A stretch of DNA of 64,000 nucleotides from Nitzschia sp. DOCU1 (Eukaryota; Bacillariophyta; Bacillariophyceae; Bacillariales; Bacillariaceae): NCBI GenBank assembly GCA_951394045.1, contig OX595988.1, forward strand, positions 1,426,001-1,490,000. Direction: 5' to 3'. Below are positions 1 to 10,188 of the stretch, piece by piece. Within the stretch, counting starts at the first letter, position 1. Every line of letters starts with the position of its first letter. The notes below the pieces were generated by a model. The model did no database searches and was not told where the DNA came from. It was given only the letters and a program-made list of their open reading frames with translations. Position numbers and translations under genes: made by a program.

Positions 1-1761
1 CTCTCAAACATGTCTGGCAAATGTCGCAAATCACTAAGCATGGGACCTAGAAGCAGCAAACGTGAGCGACTAGGGCGAACCAAGGCGTAATTAAAACACG
101 GGGAGCCAGCTTACCATAATGATACGGGTAGAACCATCCCCATGAAATGCACCCACGATAGTAGTACGCCAAACACCACATGAGACCTTCGATATACGCC
201 TGGCGGAGTGCATGATGTGCCTCAATATCCAACGGGGTCAACTTGAGCTTTTCGTAGTAGTAACGGCCCTTGAAATCTTTTTCGCCATCCTTTCGGTCCC
301 ACCCGTCTACAAATTCGGCGTTGGGGTTTTCCGCCATCATTCGTTCGATCATGGACGTGTAATCACTATGTTTGGCATCTTCCTTCGCCTTTAATTCTTC
401 TTCCGACGGCAACTCCGGCAGACCATCCCGCTTGTTCCACTTGCGCTTTTTCTTGAGGAATTCAGCATCATTGACCTCACGTTGTTGCAAAGTTTCCTGT
501 TCCACCGACCCAATGGCCACCAAAAAGGTTTCCAAACGTGAAGGATCACTGATATCACCGCTTTTTGTGAGATAATTCCCTTCTCCCCATCCCTGACGTT
601 GTTCCTTGTAAACGGAAAACAAAAAATCAAAGGCACCTTCGCTGATATCGAGCGTATTCAAGTGCGGCAAGAAATCATTTCCTACCAAAAAGGTCATGAA
701 TACAAAGTCATCAATGGTTCGTTCCAAATCAAATTTTTCAGTTTGACAGAATTCAATTTGCAGATACTCGCGCAAGACGGAAAGATGCAAGAGTTGAAAA
801 TCGGATTCCTTGGTAAACTTTTTGACTTGCTTGAGAGCATTGCGATTCTCAAATCCACCTCCAAAATCAATAACTTCTCTCAGGATAGTGAAATGAGGTT
901 CGTGCGTTACAAGTCCAAGCATGATTAGATCGGCATCTTGTCCATAGATGCAGTGACGAGTATTGGGCAGGTACCCCGGCTGATGCTTCATCATGCGAAT
1001 ATGTTCCATAATCTTGTGTTCTCCTTCCCCTGGAATTTCGTGTCCACTAAAGATAATTTTAAGATTCCTCCAGCTGGGATCTTCCTTGAGTTTTTTGCGA
1101 ATAAAGTACTTGATCGTTTCAGACACCTTGGCCAAAAATTCGGTTCCAGGAGTGATACAGTTGGAATCAAACACGTCTGGTTTCTTGGAGTTGCCTGCTT
1201 CGTCCATTTCGCGTGGCAAGTCTTTGGTCGCTTCGGCCATATCCTTGGCTGAACGAAAACGTCGGGAACGCTGCTGATTCAGTTTGGCCCGGGGCGCGAC
1301 TCCATCAATGGCCATGTACACGGAAACCTTGGGTTTGACAATCTGGGTAATGATACGATCCAAATCTAGTGGGTGGGGACAAGACAGGAAGTGTATATTA
1401 AAAGTGAGACTCGGGCTGGGGTGAAATACTCGAATGACTGGCGTGAAACTTACAATGCATGATTCCCAGCATCATGTCACGTTCACTCAACACATCCGAG
1501 ACATCCAAATGACTGGGGTGCGTGCACCCGTGGATAATACCGTTCATATCCAAGTACAAATGATCAAACTCTGGCAGGAGAGCCGAGTCCGACACGATCT
1601 CATTGATCTTGGTGTATCGTTCACTGAGCCATCGGTAAAACTAGAAACGCAAACAGCGACGGTTAATAACATTGCGTGGATAATCTGGCGGAAATGCAAG
1701 CCACGACACATAACCATTGGCATTCACCAGGATGATGCTGACGTACCTTGGGGACACCCAT
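1..1761 (-). CDS. XRN1: 5'-3' exoribonuclease, XRN1-like (5' part; gene continues past left edge)
   Basis: The encoded enzyme degrades 5'-monophosphorylated RNA. Four exons are readable: 1747-1761, 1454-1640, 115-1365 and 1-46 (cut by the edge). Exon 1 is only 15 nt (MGVPK) and ends at GTACGT. Exon 2 begins FYRWLSERY and holds the [14 protein letters not shown] block. Exon 3 starts ..[12 protein letters not shown] and carries [20 protein letters not shown], the [17 protein letters not shown] acidic catalytic block, DADLIMLGL and [11 protein letters not shown]. It runs to YPYHYG, and exon 4 continues [14 protein letters not shown], so the motifs confirm every join. The short spacer between the N-terminal motif and LYLDMNG favours XRN1 over XRN2/RAT1, which usually has a longer insertion there. 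The C-terminal half is outside the window, so the subfamily call is an inference. Confidence 0.93.
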
Positions 1762-2257
1762 GGTAACTTATCGTAGGCCTGTAGACTTGCAGGTAGTTAT
1801 TCCCCGTCTCTAGACGAAAAGATTTCTGATGGCAGAGATATGGCAATGCACAGTTTGCTTCGACAAACAGTGCCACACCAAATTAATTCGTACCGGGTAA
1901 TCGGAATGAAAAGCTGTCGTTTTTGTGGCGTCCACGGGCTATCGAGTTGTCAACGGGCCGTTGTGACCAAGGTTCGGCACCCTTCGCTCCCCTCTTTTTG
2001 CGATGTTACACTTGTGTGGAGGTGGTCGAAAAACGGGGTCTCTGGGTTTCATGATCGCCCCCGAAGACAGACAGTTTGGGTCTGGATGGATTTCTTTATT
2101 CGATTCATTCGTCTTGGTCGAAAAAGAAATCCAAATTCGCCATCCAAAATACCGCGCACGCTCGACCATGGCACTCTTGTGTCATTGTCACCTTCCACAT
2201 CATCATCACGGCGTTGCATCCTTTCGAAACGAAAAACGTTGCTTTGCCAAGACATAA
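1762..2257. other. intergenic, divergent XRN1 / SWEET promoters
   Basis: This gap of about 500 bp lies between two divergently transcribed genes and probably contains both promoters and 5' UTRs. I see no supported gene or repeat; the small ORFs here have no family signature. Confidence 0.5.
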
Positions 2258-3102
2258 ATGTTGGATAACACCACCGTTATTATTGGATTTTTACAGGAAA
2301 ATCAGACGATTGTCAACGAGATCATGACAGGAGCTGGCAACGAATCCATGCCCTCGTGGGTGCAATTCTGTGGAAATACGGCGCCCATGGCCGCCATTGT
2401 GGTCTTTTTAGCCGTAGGTATCTCTTGCGTTCTTGCTTTCTTGTGCCGCTATTTCTCATTTTCTCTTTCGTTCTTCTTTCGACTACTCAGCCATTTCCTA
2501 CCATTCAACAAATTACTAAAGATCGATCCGTGGGCAGTCTGCCGTTGCTGCCTTATTCGTCCATGATTGCCAACTGCTTTCTTTGGATGGCCTACGGATT
2601 ACTGAAAGGAGAAATTCGTGTCTGGGGCACTAATGGAGTAGGATTGGTGCTGGCGGTCTATTACTTTCTCAAGTTTACCCGTTATGCACCCGCCAAATCG
2701 CCCACCCTTCCTGGCTCGTTACGACAGCACGTCCGAGCCGTTGTGGCCGTAGTAGCGGGCACTTTTGGTTTGGTGTACATGTCGCCACTGTCCGATCCTG
2801 CGGCAGCGATTGGAAATATTGCGGTGCTGTTTTGTGTCGCCATGTTTGGATCGCCCCTGGCGGCGCTACAGACGGTACTGCAGACAAAATCCGCAAAGAG
2901 TATTCCCTTGCCCTTTACGCTGGCAACGGTATTGAATTGTGTATTATGGTCCGTCTTTGGGTTATTTGGAATGAAAGATGGAAACATTTATGTTCCGAAT
3001 TTGTTGGGTTTGGGCTTTGGCTTGGCACAAGTTCTGTTGAAACTAAAATATGGGGATGGAGGGAGCGAAAAGTCGGAGGGCAACTTGGATCTAATAGCCT
3101 AG
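2258..3102 (+). CDS. SWEET (MtN3/saliva) sugar transporter, copy 1
   Basis: This is a membrane uniporter of the SWEET family, which moves mono- or disaccharides down their gradient. Exons 2258-2413 and 2491-3102 join in phase 0 (GCC|GTAGGT...CTCAG|CCA) to give 255 aa. The first MtN3 repeat runs over the splice and reads PFPTIQQITKDRSVGSLPLL then ANCFLWMAYGLL. The second repeat reads SPLAALQTVLQTKSAKSIPL, then LNCVLWSVFGLFGMKDGNIY and PNLLGLGFGLAQVLL. Seven hydrophobic segments are visible. The intron sits at the same codon as in the SWEET at 18975-19835, so the two are paralogues. Substrate and membrane (plasma membrane, vacuole or plastid envelope) cannot be read from sequence. Confidence 0.93.
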
Positions 3103-3238
3103 AGTTTCGATGATCGCTCCGGGAAAGTTATTATAGGCGATGTGTGAAAGCTGGCTCGCTGCTAGGTCGAGAGTTTTTGTCCCTACTACAACTAATGCTC
3201 GCATTTTCAAAACGTTTTGTCTAGAAACTATTTCTACT

Positions 3239-4531
3239 TTAACCCCGCAACGTATGAAAGAATAATAGTGTCATGGACAAACCGAAAATAGTCCACGCCA
3301 AGTAGTGCTTGCTACGCTTGGTCCGTTCCGTCGCATCCACCAAATTTTCTTGTCCCTTGGTCATGTTTTGCTTGGTTTCTTGGGCATGCTGGGCAATGTC
3401 CAAAATCTCCTCTTGTTGTTCACTCACGAGACTGGAGAATTGTCCAATCAACGTTGTGATTTCCACCATGCGTTGTTCCATCTTTTGCACGCTATCCAAA
3501 TCGCTTTGAACAATGGTGACTTGCAATTGAGCGGCCTCTTCTTGTAGTTCGTCAAACTCTTGTTGCTGTTGTTCTTGAAACGGCAATGGTGGGTTGGACG
3601 GTGTGGTTGGAATAATTCTGGGGGTATTAGGTGTCATTGTAGAATGTCGCAACTCGGTGGGTCGGGAAGAGGCGAACTCGGTATCCGCTTGACGTTGCCT
3701 CGTCACCGCAAGCCTCTCCAAAAAGTCTGGCTTGGGACGTGCTTGAGCTAGTGGATCTCGTTCATAGGCATTCCAAAAATCCACTTCGAGAACAGGCGGC
3801 ACGGCACTGCGGGGCATGAATCGTTTATCCCGTGTAGCACCGTCATTATTATCGTCATCCCCCTCGTCAAAAAGTTGTTGCATCATGCTATTTGCACCAC
3901 CCTTCTTGGATGATTGGGGTATCACTAGCTGACACTGCCACGGATGCTGCCAGAGTTGCACCGAAATACGAGTCCGTTGCTTTTGCAAAATCCCAAACGG
4001 CTGTGTAATTTTCTCTTGCAACTCTGATAGCAAAATTTGTACAATTCCATTGCGATGCCCTGCCAGAGTCGAACTTGTATCGGGAATGAGTTTTCGGAGC
4101 GTCTCCAGTTCCGACGCAGTGGTAGCGGCAAAGGAAGTGACGGTCGATTGAATCAGAGAGGCTTCGTCGTCTGGCATATTCAGGCCGACATAATCGTACT
4201 GTTTGCTTAGAATCCAGCGAGCCATGCGATGTAAATCGGATTGAATGCGAAGCGCATTTTCGGTCCAAGGATCAGCATCATCACTGGATTTCTCGGGTCG
4301 TTTGGATTCTTCGTATAGGTCATCATCGTCGTCATCCATTAAATTGATGACCTGTTGAATCCGGCCATGCGGATCCATCGCTGGGGGAAGTTCAATTTCG
4401 TCATCCTCAAATCTGTCCACCCATTCAAAGCCCATGACCGCAGCGCAACATCGTCGCCATTCCTCCTCGCGATTTAACGACGCGGTGAATTCGGTGTCTA
4501 ATGGCAATAACCTCTTTTTCGTGGCAGACAT
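3239..4531 (-). CDS. STX18: Qa-SNARE, syntaxin-18 / Ufe1-like
   Basis: A single-exon 430-aa tail-anchored SNARE. STX18/Ufe1 is the ER-resident Qa-SNARE that accepts COPI vesicles returning from the Golgi. The C-terminus has a SNARE heptad region (SVQKMEQRMVEITTLIGQF through EEILDIAQHAQETKQNM), a basic linker (ERTKRSKHYL) and one terminal membrane anchor (WTIFGLSMTLLFFHTLRG). The N-terminal half (FTASLNREEEWRRC, an acidic stretch, then WILSKQYDYVGLN) fits the STX18 N-terminal helical domain. The middle is low complexity (Gln/Asp runs). It starts at the first ATG. A RINT1/Tip20-like gene (14423-16600) and SEC22 (45640-46535), both partners in the same fusion step, lie in this window. Confidence 0.85.
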   Translation of the reverse strand: MSATKKRLLPLDTEFTASLNREEEWRRCCAAVMGFEWVDRFEDDEIELPPAMDPHGRIQQVINLMDDDDDDLYEESKRPEKSSDDADPWTENALRIQSDLHRMARWILSKQYDYVGLNMPDDEASLIQSTVTSFAATTASELETLRKLIPDTSSTLAGHRNGIVQILLSELQEKITQPFGILQKQRTRISVQLWQHPWQCQLVIPQSSKKGGANSMMQQLFDEGDDDNNDGATRDKRFMPRSAVPPVLEVDFWNAYERDPLAQARPKPDFLERLAVTRQRQADTEFASSRPTELRHSTMTPNTPRIIPTTPSNPPLPFQEQQQQEFDELQEEAAQLQVTIVQSDLDSVQKMEQRMVEITTLIGQFSSLVSEQQEEILDIAQHAQETKQNMTKGQENLVDATERTKRSKHYLAWTIFGLSMTLLFFHTLRG

Positions 4532-5044
4532 TTTGAAATCACCTTACCAGTCCAACGAATAATAATGGTACTTTGTGATATACTCTCTAGTAGACTAGAA
4601 ATGGATTTGTGATGAAGGGAGCTGAGTTATGTGTACAGTAGATAGAAAGCTAGCGGGGACTATCGGCGCTTTTGCAGCCCTGCGTCATTGTGATGAGTTG
4701 TGAGACATACTCGGATGGGTCACTCAGCTGGTGAATCCATTCGGGATTGAGACGATCTATTACCCAAGACAAAGAGACCGTTATTTGCATTCCGGCGCGC
4801 AGTCGGAGACGCACAGTACTGAATTCACGCAAAGTCTACCGTACCAGGTAGACGAGAAATTCTTTGGCGATTCCTTCTACGTAGCTTTGTGGCGGTGGCT
4901 TTTGCGACCAGAATTTCAAGCCGTTGTCACGACTGATCACGGCGCGCTTTGGCCACTGCAAACTAGCATCCAAACTTGCTACTCTCGTTCCCGGCTTCCA
5001 CAAAAAATCTTGCCACGCTGCTCTTCATCGCTTTCAACATCACC
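4532..5044. other. intergenic, divergent promoters
   Basis: This 513-bp gap lies between the divergent STX18 and zinc-finger genes. No gene-like signal was found. The frame of the downstream zinc-finger gene is open upstream to 4976 but has no ATG before 5045. Confidence 0.45.
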
Positions 5045-5941
5045 ATGGCGTCTCTCCAAGATTTCCGATTCGAAGAGTCTCTCGGACATGCGGTCAGAGC
5101 CGCATTGCAATTGCCTTCCGAGGCCCGCTTCGAGGCCCTCCAGCAGGCGTTGCACGAGTATTCAAAAGCCGCTGGACGACGCGAGTTGAACCCACAAGAC
5201 GGTCTTTCGGGTCTTTCGGGCGCTAGCAGTCGTCCTCTGCCTTTCGCCGTTCCTGCCCTTTCTATTCCTCATGCTGGAACAGTTCCTCCGATGGAGGTCG
5301 TCGTGGCCGCCACTGAAGCGACTCGTGGGACAAAGCGCAGTCGTCGTGACAGCAGCGGTGGCGAGGAAGAAAATAGGGAACCAGCGCCATGTGCCAAGCG
5401 CCGCAGAGTTGGAGAGGGCTCTACTACTCGTGCTGTCCCCAGCATTTGGGACAGTGACCAACGTGCCAGCCTTGCTCAGTCGTTTTGGAAGTGCAACGTA
5501 TGCAATGTCACCAGGAATCCGATTGCAAAGTCCGAATGTGAGTCCTGCAAGGCTCCACGACCGGATGAGGCCGAACATGTGGCAGCTGTGGACAATGCTT
5601 TGCCACCAGCAGAGGACCTGCCTTTGACTGGCGCAATCACAAAAAATGGATTCGTCTTTGCTCCAGCAATCCCCGTGCAGAGATTCTCGTTTGCAGCACT
5701 ACCAGCAGCACCAATGGCTGCTTCTCTTGCTGCTCCTGCGCCTCACTTTGGCCCGAGTACCGCTTCTCTGCCATCGACGACGGCGACGTTTGGCGGAACT
5801 GGAATTGTGGACGACGAACGAAAGCCACCTGCTCAACGGGAGAGCAGCCTTGCTGTAACGGCACGGCGCAGAGTGAAGACCAAGGATCCCACCAAACGTC
5901 GCCGCAGCATGCGTACTCGATCGACGGGCCTTGAGGACTAG
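5045..5941 (+). CDS. RanBP2-type zinc finger, nucleoporin-like nuclear protein
   Basis: A 298-aa protein whose start is the ATG in CACCATGG. Its one recognisable domain is a RanBP2 zinc finger near residues 145-172: FWKCNVCN, an Asn six residues later, then CESCKAPRP, which fits the W-x-C-x2-C...N...C-x2-C pattern. Such fingers bind Ran-GDP, ubiquitin or single-stranded RNA. The rest is low complexity: two basic clusters (TKRSRRD, AKRRRV), a Ser/Thr/Pro/Ala-rich region with scattered phenylalanines, and a basic tail (RRRVKTKDPTKRRRSMRTR). Basic clusters plus a RanBP2 finger suggest a nuclear or nuclear-pore protein, possibly Nup153-like, but true FG repeats are absent. The specific function is unknown. 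Confidence 0.72.
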   Translation: MASLQDFRFEESLGHAVRAALQLPSEARFEALQQALHEYSKAAGRRELNPQDGLSGLSGASSRPLPFAVPALSIPHAGTVPPMEVVVAATEATRGTKRSRRDSSGGEEENREPAPCAKRRRVGEGSTTRAVPSIWDSDQRASLAQSFWKCNVCNVTRNPIAKSECESCKAPRPDEAEHVAAVDNALPPAEDLPLTGAITKNGFVFAPAIPVQRFSFAALPAAPMAASLAAPAPHFGPSTASLPSTTATFGGTGIVDDERKPPAQRESSLAVTARRRVKTKDPTKRRRSMRTRSTGLED

Positions 5942-6070
5942 TCGAACACCGCGGCGGATGATAGTTCTACCAACTAAACATGAACGGGGAGATTATGTGT
6001 TACAATAAATAAATTGACTATAGTAACAATGAATAGATTGAGCAATAAATAGATTGACTCTGTTGTACAT

Positions 6071-9000
6071 CTAGGTGAATTGACAACCTGTGTCATTGTG
6101 GCAGCAGGCTGTACAGCATGAGCACGTAACTTCTGGGTTTGGTTCCCCACAATCGGCGACAAAGCTTCCAATAACTTCGCTGCTCTGTGCGACATTGCAA
6201 AGAATGGGATCAAAGTCGCCCTCCAGCTTATTGTATTGCAAGTAGAGTGCGTCTTTAATCGTAGAAGGGGCGATTTCATGTTAGAAAAAAGGTTATCGGC
6301 TTGCTCTTCGTGGCGTCAATACTCCGAAAAACTTACCAAGATTCTTGAGGTTATCAAGCGCACCGGCGAGTGTGCCAGAGAGACTGTTGCTGGACAAGTC
6401 CAGCTGCGTCAGCTCATTCAATAAGCCCAGAGTGTCCGTAATGGTCCCATTGAGCCTATTCGAGCTAAGATCAAGATTTTCCAACTGCTCCATCTGACCC
6501 ATCTCTTCAGGAATTCTACCGAATATCTTGTTCTGCTTCATCAGTAATGTATCCATCTTGATGAGTTTTCCGATTTCCGAAGGAATGGTGCCAGTCAACT
6601 CATTGATACTCAACACGAGATTCGCCAAACGAGTGAACTGGCCGATGGTCGTGGGAATGCTTCCCGTCAGAGAATTCAACGCCAAATTGACCGTGTGTAG
6701 CTCTCCTGACGGACCATTTGCGGAGAAAAAGTCTCCAATGCTCCCCGAAAGTTTGTTTCTTGCAAGATCAACGCTTTGCAGCATGCCGATGTTCCCGGAA
6801 AAGGTTGGAATAGAACCCGTCAAATCATTGTCGGACACATAAAACGTCACTAACTCGGGGATGCCGTTGAACGAATCTGGAATTGTGCCAGTCAAGTTAT
6901 TGTCTCGAACGTCAAAGAACAGAAGCCCGGTCAGTTGTCCAGCTGATGCTGGAATGGTACCAGTGAACCCATTTTGAAACAACGAGATGAAATACAATCC
7001 GGGCTGGTCAGCGAACTCTGGTAGCGTTCCAGAAAAATTGTTGTCTGCCAATTCGAGTACTTCTAAGAGCGGGAGCTGAGTAAGCTCTTGCGGGACGACT
7101 CCGGTAAGCTCGTTTCCAAGAAGTGTCAAGAAGTACAACTTCGTAAGGGACCCCATGCTAGTGGGTAGGGAACCGGAGAGCTTGCAACGTTGAAATGACA
7201 TCATTTGAAGGCTAGTGGCTTGGCCAATTGATTCCGGAATCGTGCCCTCTAAGTCTTCGTTTCGAAGCATAAACAGTTTTCGAAGAGTCGTAAGAGCAAA
7301 CATCGATTCAGGGAACGAACCAATGAGCTGGTTCTGACGCAAATCAAATTCTTCCAAACTCGGTAGTGTGCCCAGCTCCGTAGGTAATGTTCCCGCAATT
7401 CGATTGGATCGGAGCTCAATCTTCCTCAGAGCCGTAAGTTCCTGTAGTTCGAATGGGAGTGTTCCTTGAAGATTGTTTTGATCTGTGGAGGGCAGATTGA
7501 AATCAAGAATAGGTTAGTATCACCTGAACCGAACACCACAGCAACGCACGAGCAAGCAGATCCGACGTACTAATTACTATTTCATCGATTGATCCTTCAA
7601 GGTCACATTGGATTCCTTTGCTTGTCTCCTTGTCCTGCCACTCGCAGACGTCCAATTCCGTCAAAAAGTTATAGCTGTTGTCCCAAAACTTCCCTTTTGT
7701 CGAAAAATATAAAACAGCGGCAATATAGCGTTGCTCGAGCGCCTTGACCGGCATGTTATCGAGATCCAAGTTGGCTGGGTCTTCGTTCCTGAGCCAACGG
7801 TATGCCTTGTACTGTGGAGAAGTCGGATTGTCGATCGCACTTCCCGAGATTTGGCTCAGATGAGCTTTTGCTTCCGACGTATCCGGTGGCATGACAGGGC
7901 TCTCTGTTGTAGTCATAGTTGGGCTAGGTGTATCCACGCGTGGCATCACTGGGGATGGCGTGCCTTCTGTAGGACTAGGAGTCAGAAAAGAACTATCTGG
8001 GCTCTTGGTCCAGACATCGCCTGGGCTTGGTACGGGCTTCGAATTTTCTCCCGGGGTAGCTGTCGGGGATGAATGCGCTGTATCATTAAATGTACTTGCT
8101 TGAGTGGGCGTTGAGGTCAGACTAGCGTCCCACCCCAAGGTCGGTTGAGAAGTAAGATCGGGAACTGGAACAGATGTGGTGTCTTGCTCAGGAGAAGCGG
8201 TTGGTGGCAGTTTCGTTGGAGACTCGGTTGGCGCCGGTGCCACTGTGACATCTGGGTTGGTGCTAATTCCCGTAGATGGAGCAAATGTCGGAATTGCTTC
8301 CCCAGGAAGAAGAGCTTTGTCAGTGGATTTGAAAGCGTCCGTGGTATATGCTAGAAGTCCCAAAACCAATCCAACCAGCGCCAAGCATAGGAATAGGATC
8401 AGTAGTGATTGCCGCCGGGTCCTCCTTTTCTGGGCTTCTCTTTCGTTTGCTTCCTCCTCCTCTGATGCTCTCTCGGCAATGACAGGAATATATGCCGTAA
8501 ATTGCATCTTTGATCGCTGAGAGTTTGGTGTGGGCGGAATTTCATTCTGTTGCGACAGAGAAGGCATCTTTGATTGCTCAGAGTTTGGTGTGGACGGAAT
8601 TGCATTCAGTTGCGGCAGGGAAGGTTCTGGTGACTGAACGAGCGGTTCAGCAGCTTTCTGAGCTTTTTGCTTTCGAGCTTCTTCTGTTGGCTTACTCTCC
8701 GGGACACCAAACAAAAGCTGTTGAACTTGACGGACAATATCATGAGTCTGACTTTCGGCTTCTTCTTCAATGGATCCAGTGCTTACGTATCCACCACTCT
8801 CGGTGCTCAACGACAAGTTGTGCCCCACACCAGAACTAGAAGCAGCTGATCGAAGCGAGGGGTTCTCCACAGACGCCAATGATTGCTCCGATGGTGTGTG
8901 GCCACTGGTGGCATCTTCGTTGGACGGCTGCATCTGGAGATCAAGGCGTTCAGAAAATGGCACCACAACGTTCTGAGATTCTTCATCATCTCGATCGTCG

Positions 9001-9503
9001 TTTACCGCACGTTCATCGTATTCATCAATAGTATCAGGAATAATCTTTGACTGCCCTCGAAATCCTCCTCTAGATGCACTCATGTTGCCAGCCTCATGAA
9101 CGTAAAACTCCTCAACGTCACCTCCTGCATTTGTAGGGGTGGATTGGACGCTTTGATCTGTTTGCCAACTTTGTGCGGCATAGTCGAGCGCGTCCAGTTG
9201 TTCCCTCAAAATAACACGTCCACTACCGTACCCATAAGGGTTACGCATATCTACTTCTCGATCAGTGTCAGTCGTCACAAAGGAGGCAATAGTACTAAGG
9301 CTCCTTCCCGATTGCGAAGACATGCTTGGTTCGACATTTCCCATCACTGCTGTGGGATCATCATGCCCGATACAAGAACTATAGGTGCTGAAATTTCCGT
9401 TTGTATGGTTGGAATCTTCACGGGGAGATTTGTGTTCAGTGACCGGAATGGAGTTTTTGGGTGACAAATATCCCTTCCTCGGCGATCGCTGATTGCGGGG
9501 CAT
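6071..9503 (-). CDS. diatom-type LRR single-pass membrane protein
   Basis: Three exons (7571-9503, 6337-7482, 6071-6252) give 1086 aa. Both joins preserve frame and LRR periodicity (..EIVI|NQNNLQGTLP; ..LKNL|DALYLQYNKLEG). Residues 1 to about 360 are Ser/Pro/Glu-rich and lack a signal peptide. One membrane segment (QSLLILFLCLALVGLVLGLL) sits near residue 366-388 after RRTRRQ. A Thr/Pro/Ser-rich, mucin-like stalk follows, then about 15 plant-type LRRs of the form LxxNxLxGxIPxxx. The C-terminus has a Cys cluster (ADCGEP..CSCCTACC) typical of diatom LRR proteins. The positive-inside rule suggests N-in, C-out. There is no kinase domain, so it is not a classical receptor kinase. Cell-surface recognition or adhesion is inferred. 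A block of about 22 residues is duplicated at 8500-8620. Confidence 0.85.
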
Positions 9504-10188
9504 CTTGGTAGAAGCAAGTCGACAAGTAATTGAATGTGCAAAGTCTGATGTGCAAGAGACGATTTGCCAATGGGGTTTGTTAACCTTTCAAGTGATCCTT
9601 GCTCTGAAGACAGTAGGGTCGGCAGCAGGGTGTAGACGCAAATACGCTTGTCGCTTGGTGCAAAAAAATCGGTTGGAGGGTTGGTGGCAACAAACGGGGA
9701 ACAAGCTGGTAAAATGTGACGGTTTGCGATCGTTGCATACCCCATAACGCCATGTTAACGAAACTATCATTGATTTTATACGCTGTATTGGCGCGAGCTT
9801 CATTTTTTCAGCAGTTAAGAAATGCTTTATCTACGGATTTTAATAGTAAATAAGAGACAGGCGCGAACTCAACCACTTTATCGAAGAGAGAGCTTGAAAT
9901 CCGATGCAATCGCAGATGCCCCACAGCCGAGAAGTGTGAGTCTGGACGACGTACGCTCAGGAATTTCGGGCGCGTCGCCCACACCGACCACAAAAAATGA
10001 GGGTGGTTTGCGACGCGACGCGACGTGACTGAGATCTTTTTCAGTCCCTAACCTCTCCCGCCATCCAAATTCTTCCACAACACATTTATGCAACCTCTTC
10101 AAAAGGTAATGAAGGATCACTGAATTACAAACTTCGTTTCCGTTGTGCCTGTCGTGTCGTTGTGTTGAGAATCCCCATAACCATTACA
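9504..10188. other. intergenic, divergent LRR / Pol5 promoters
   Basis: This 685-bp gap lies between divergent genes. The ORFs here are short and overlapping with no signature. It presumably holds both promoters and 5' UTRs. Confidence 0.45.
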
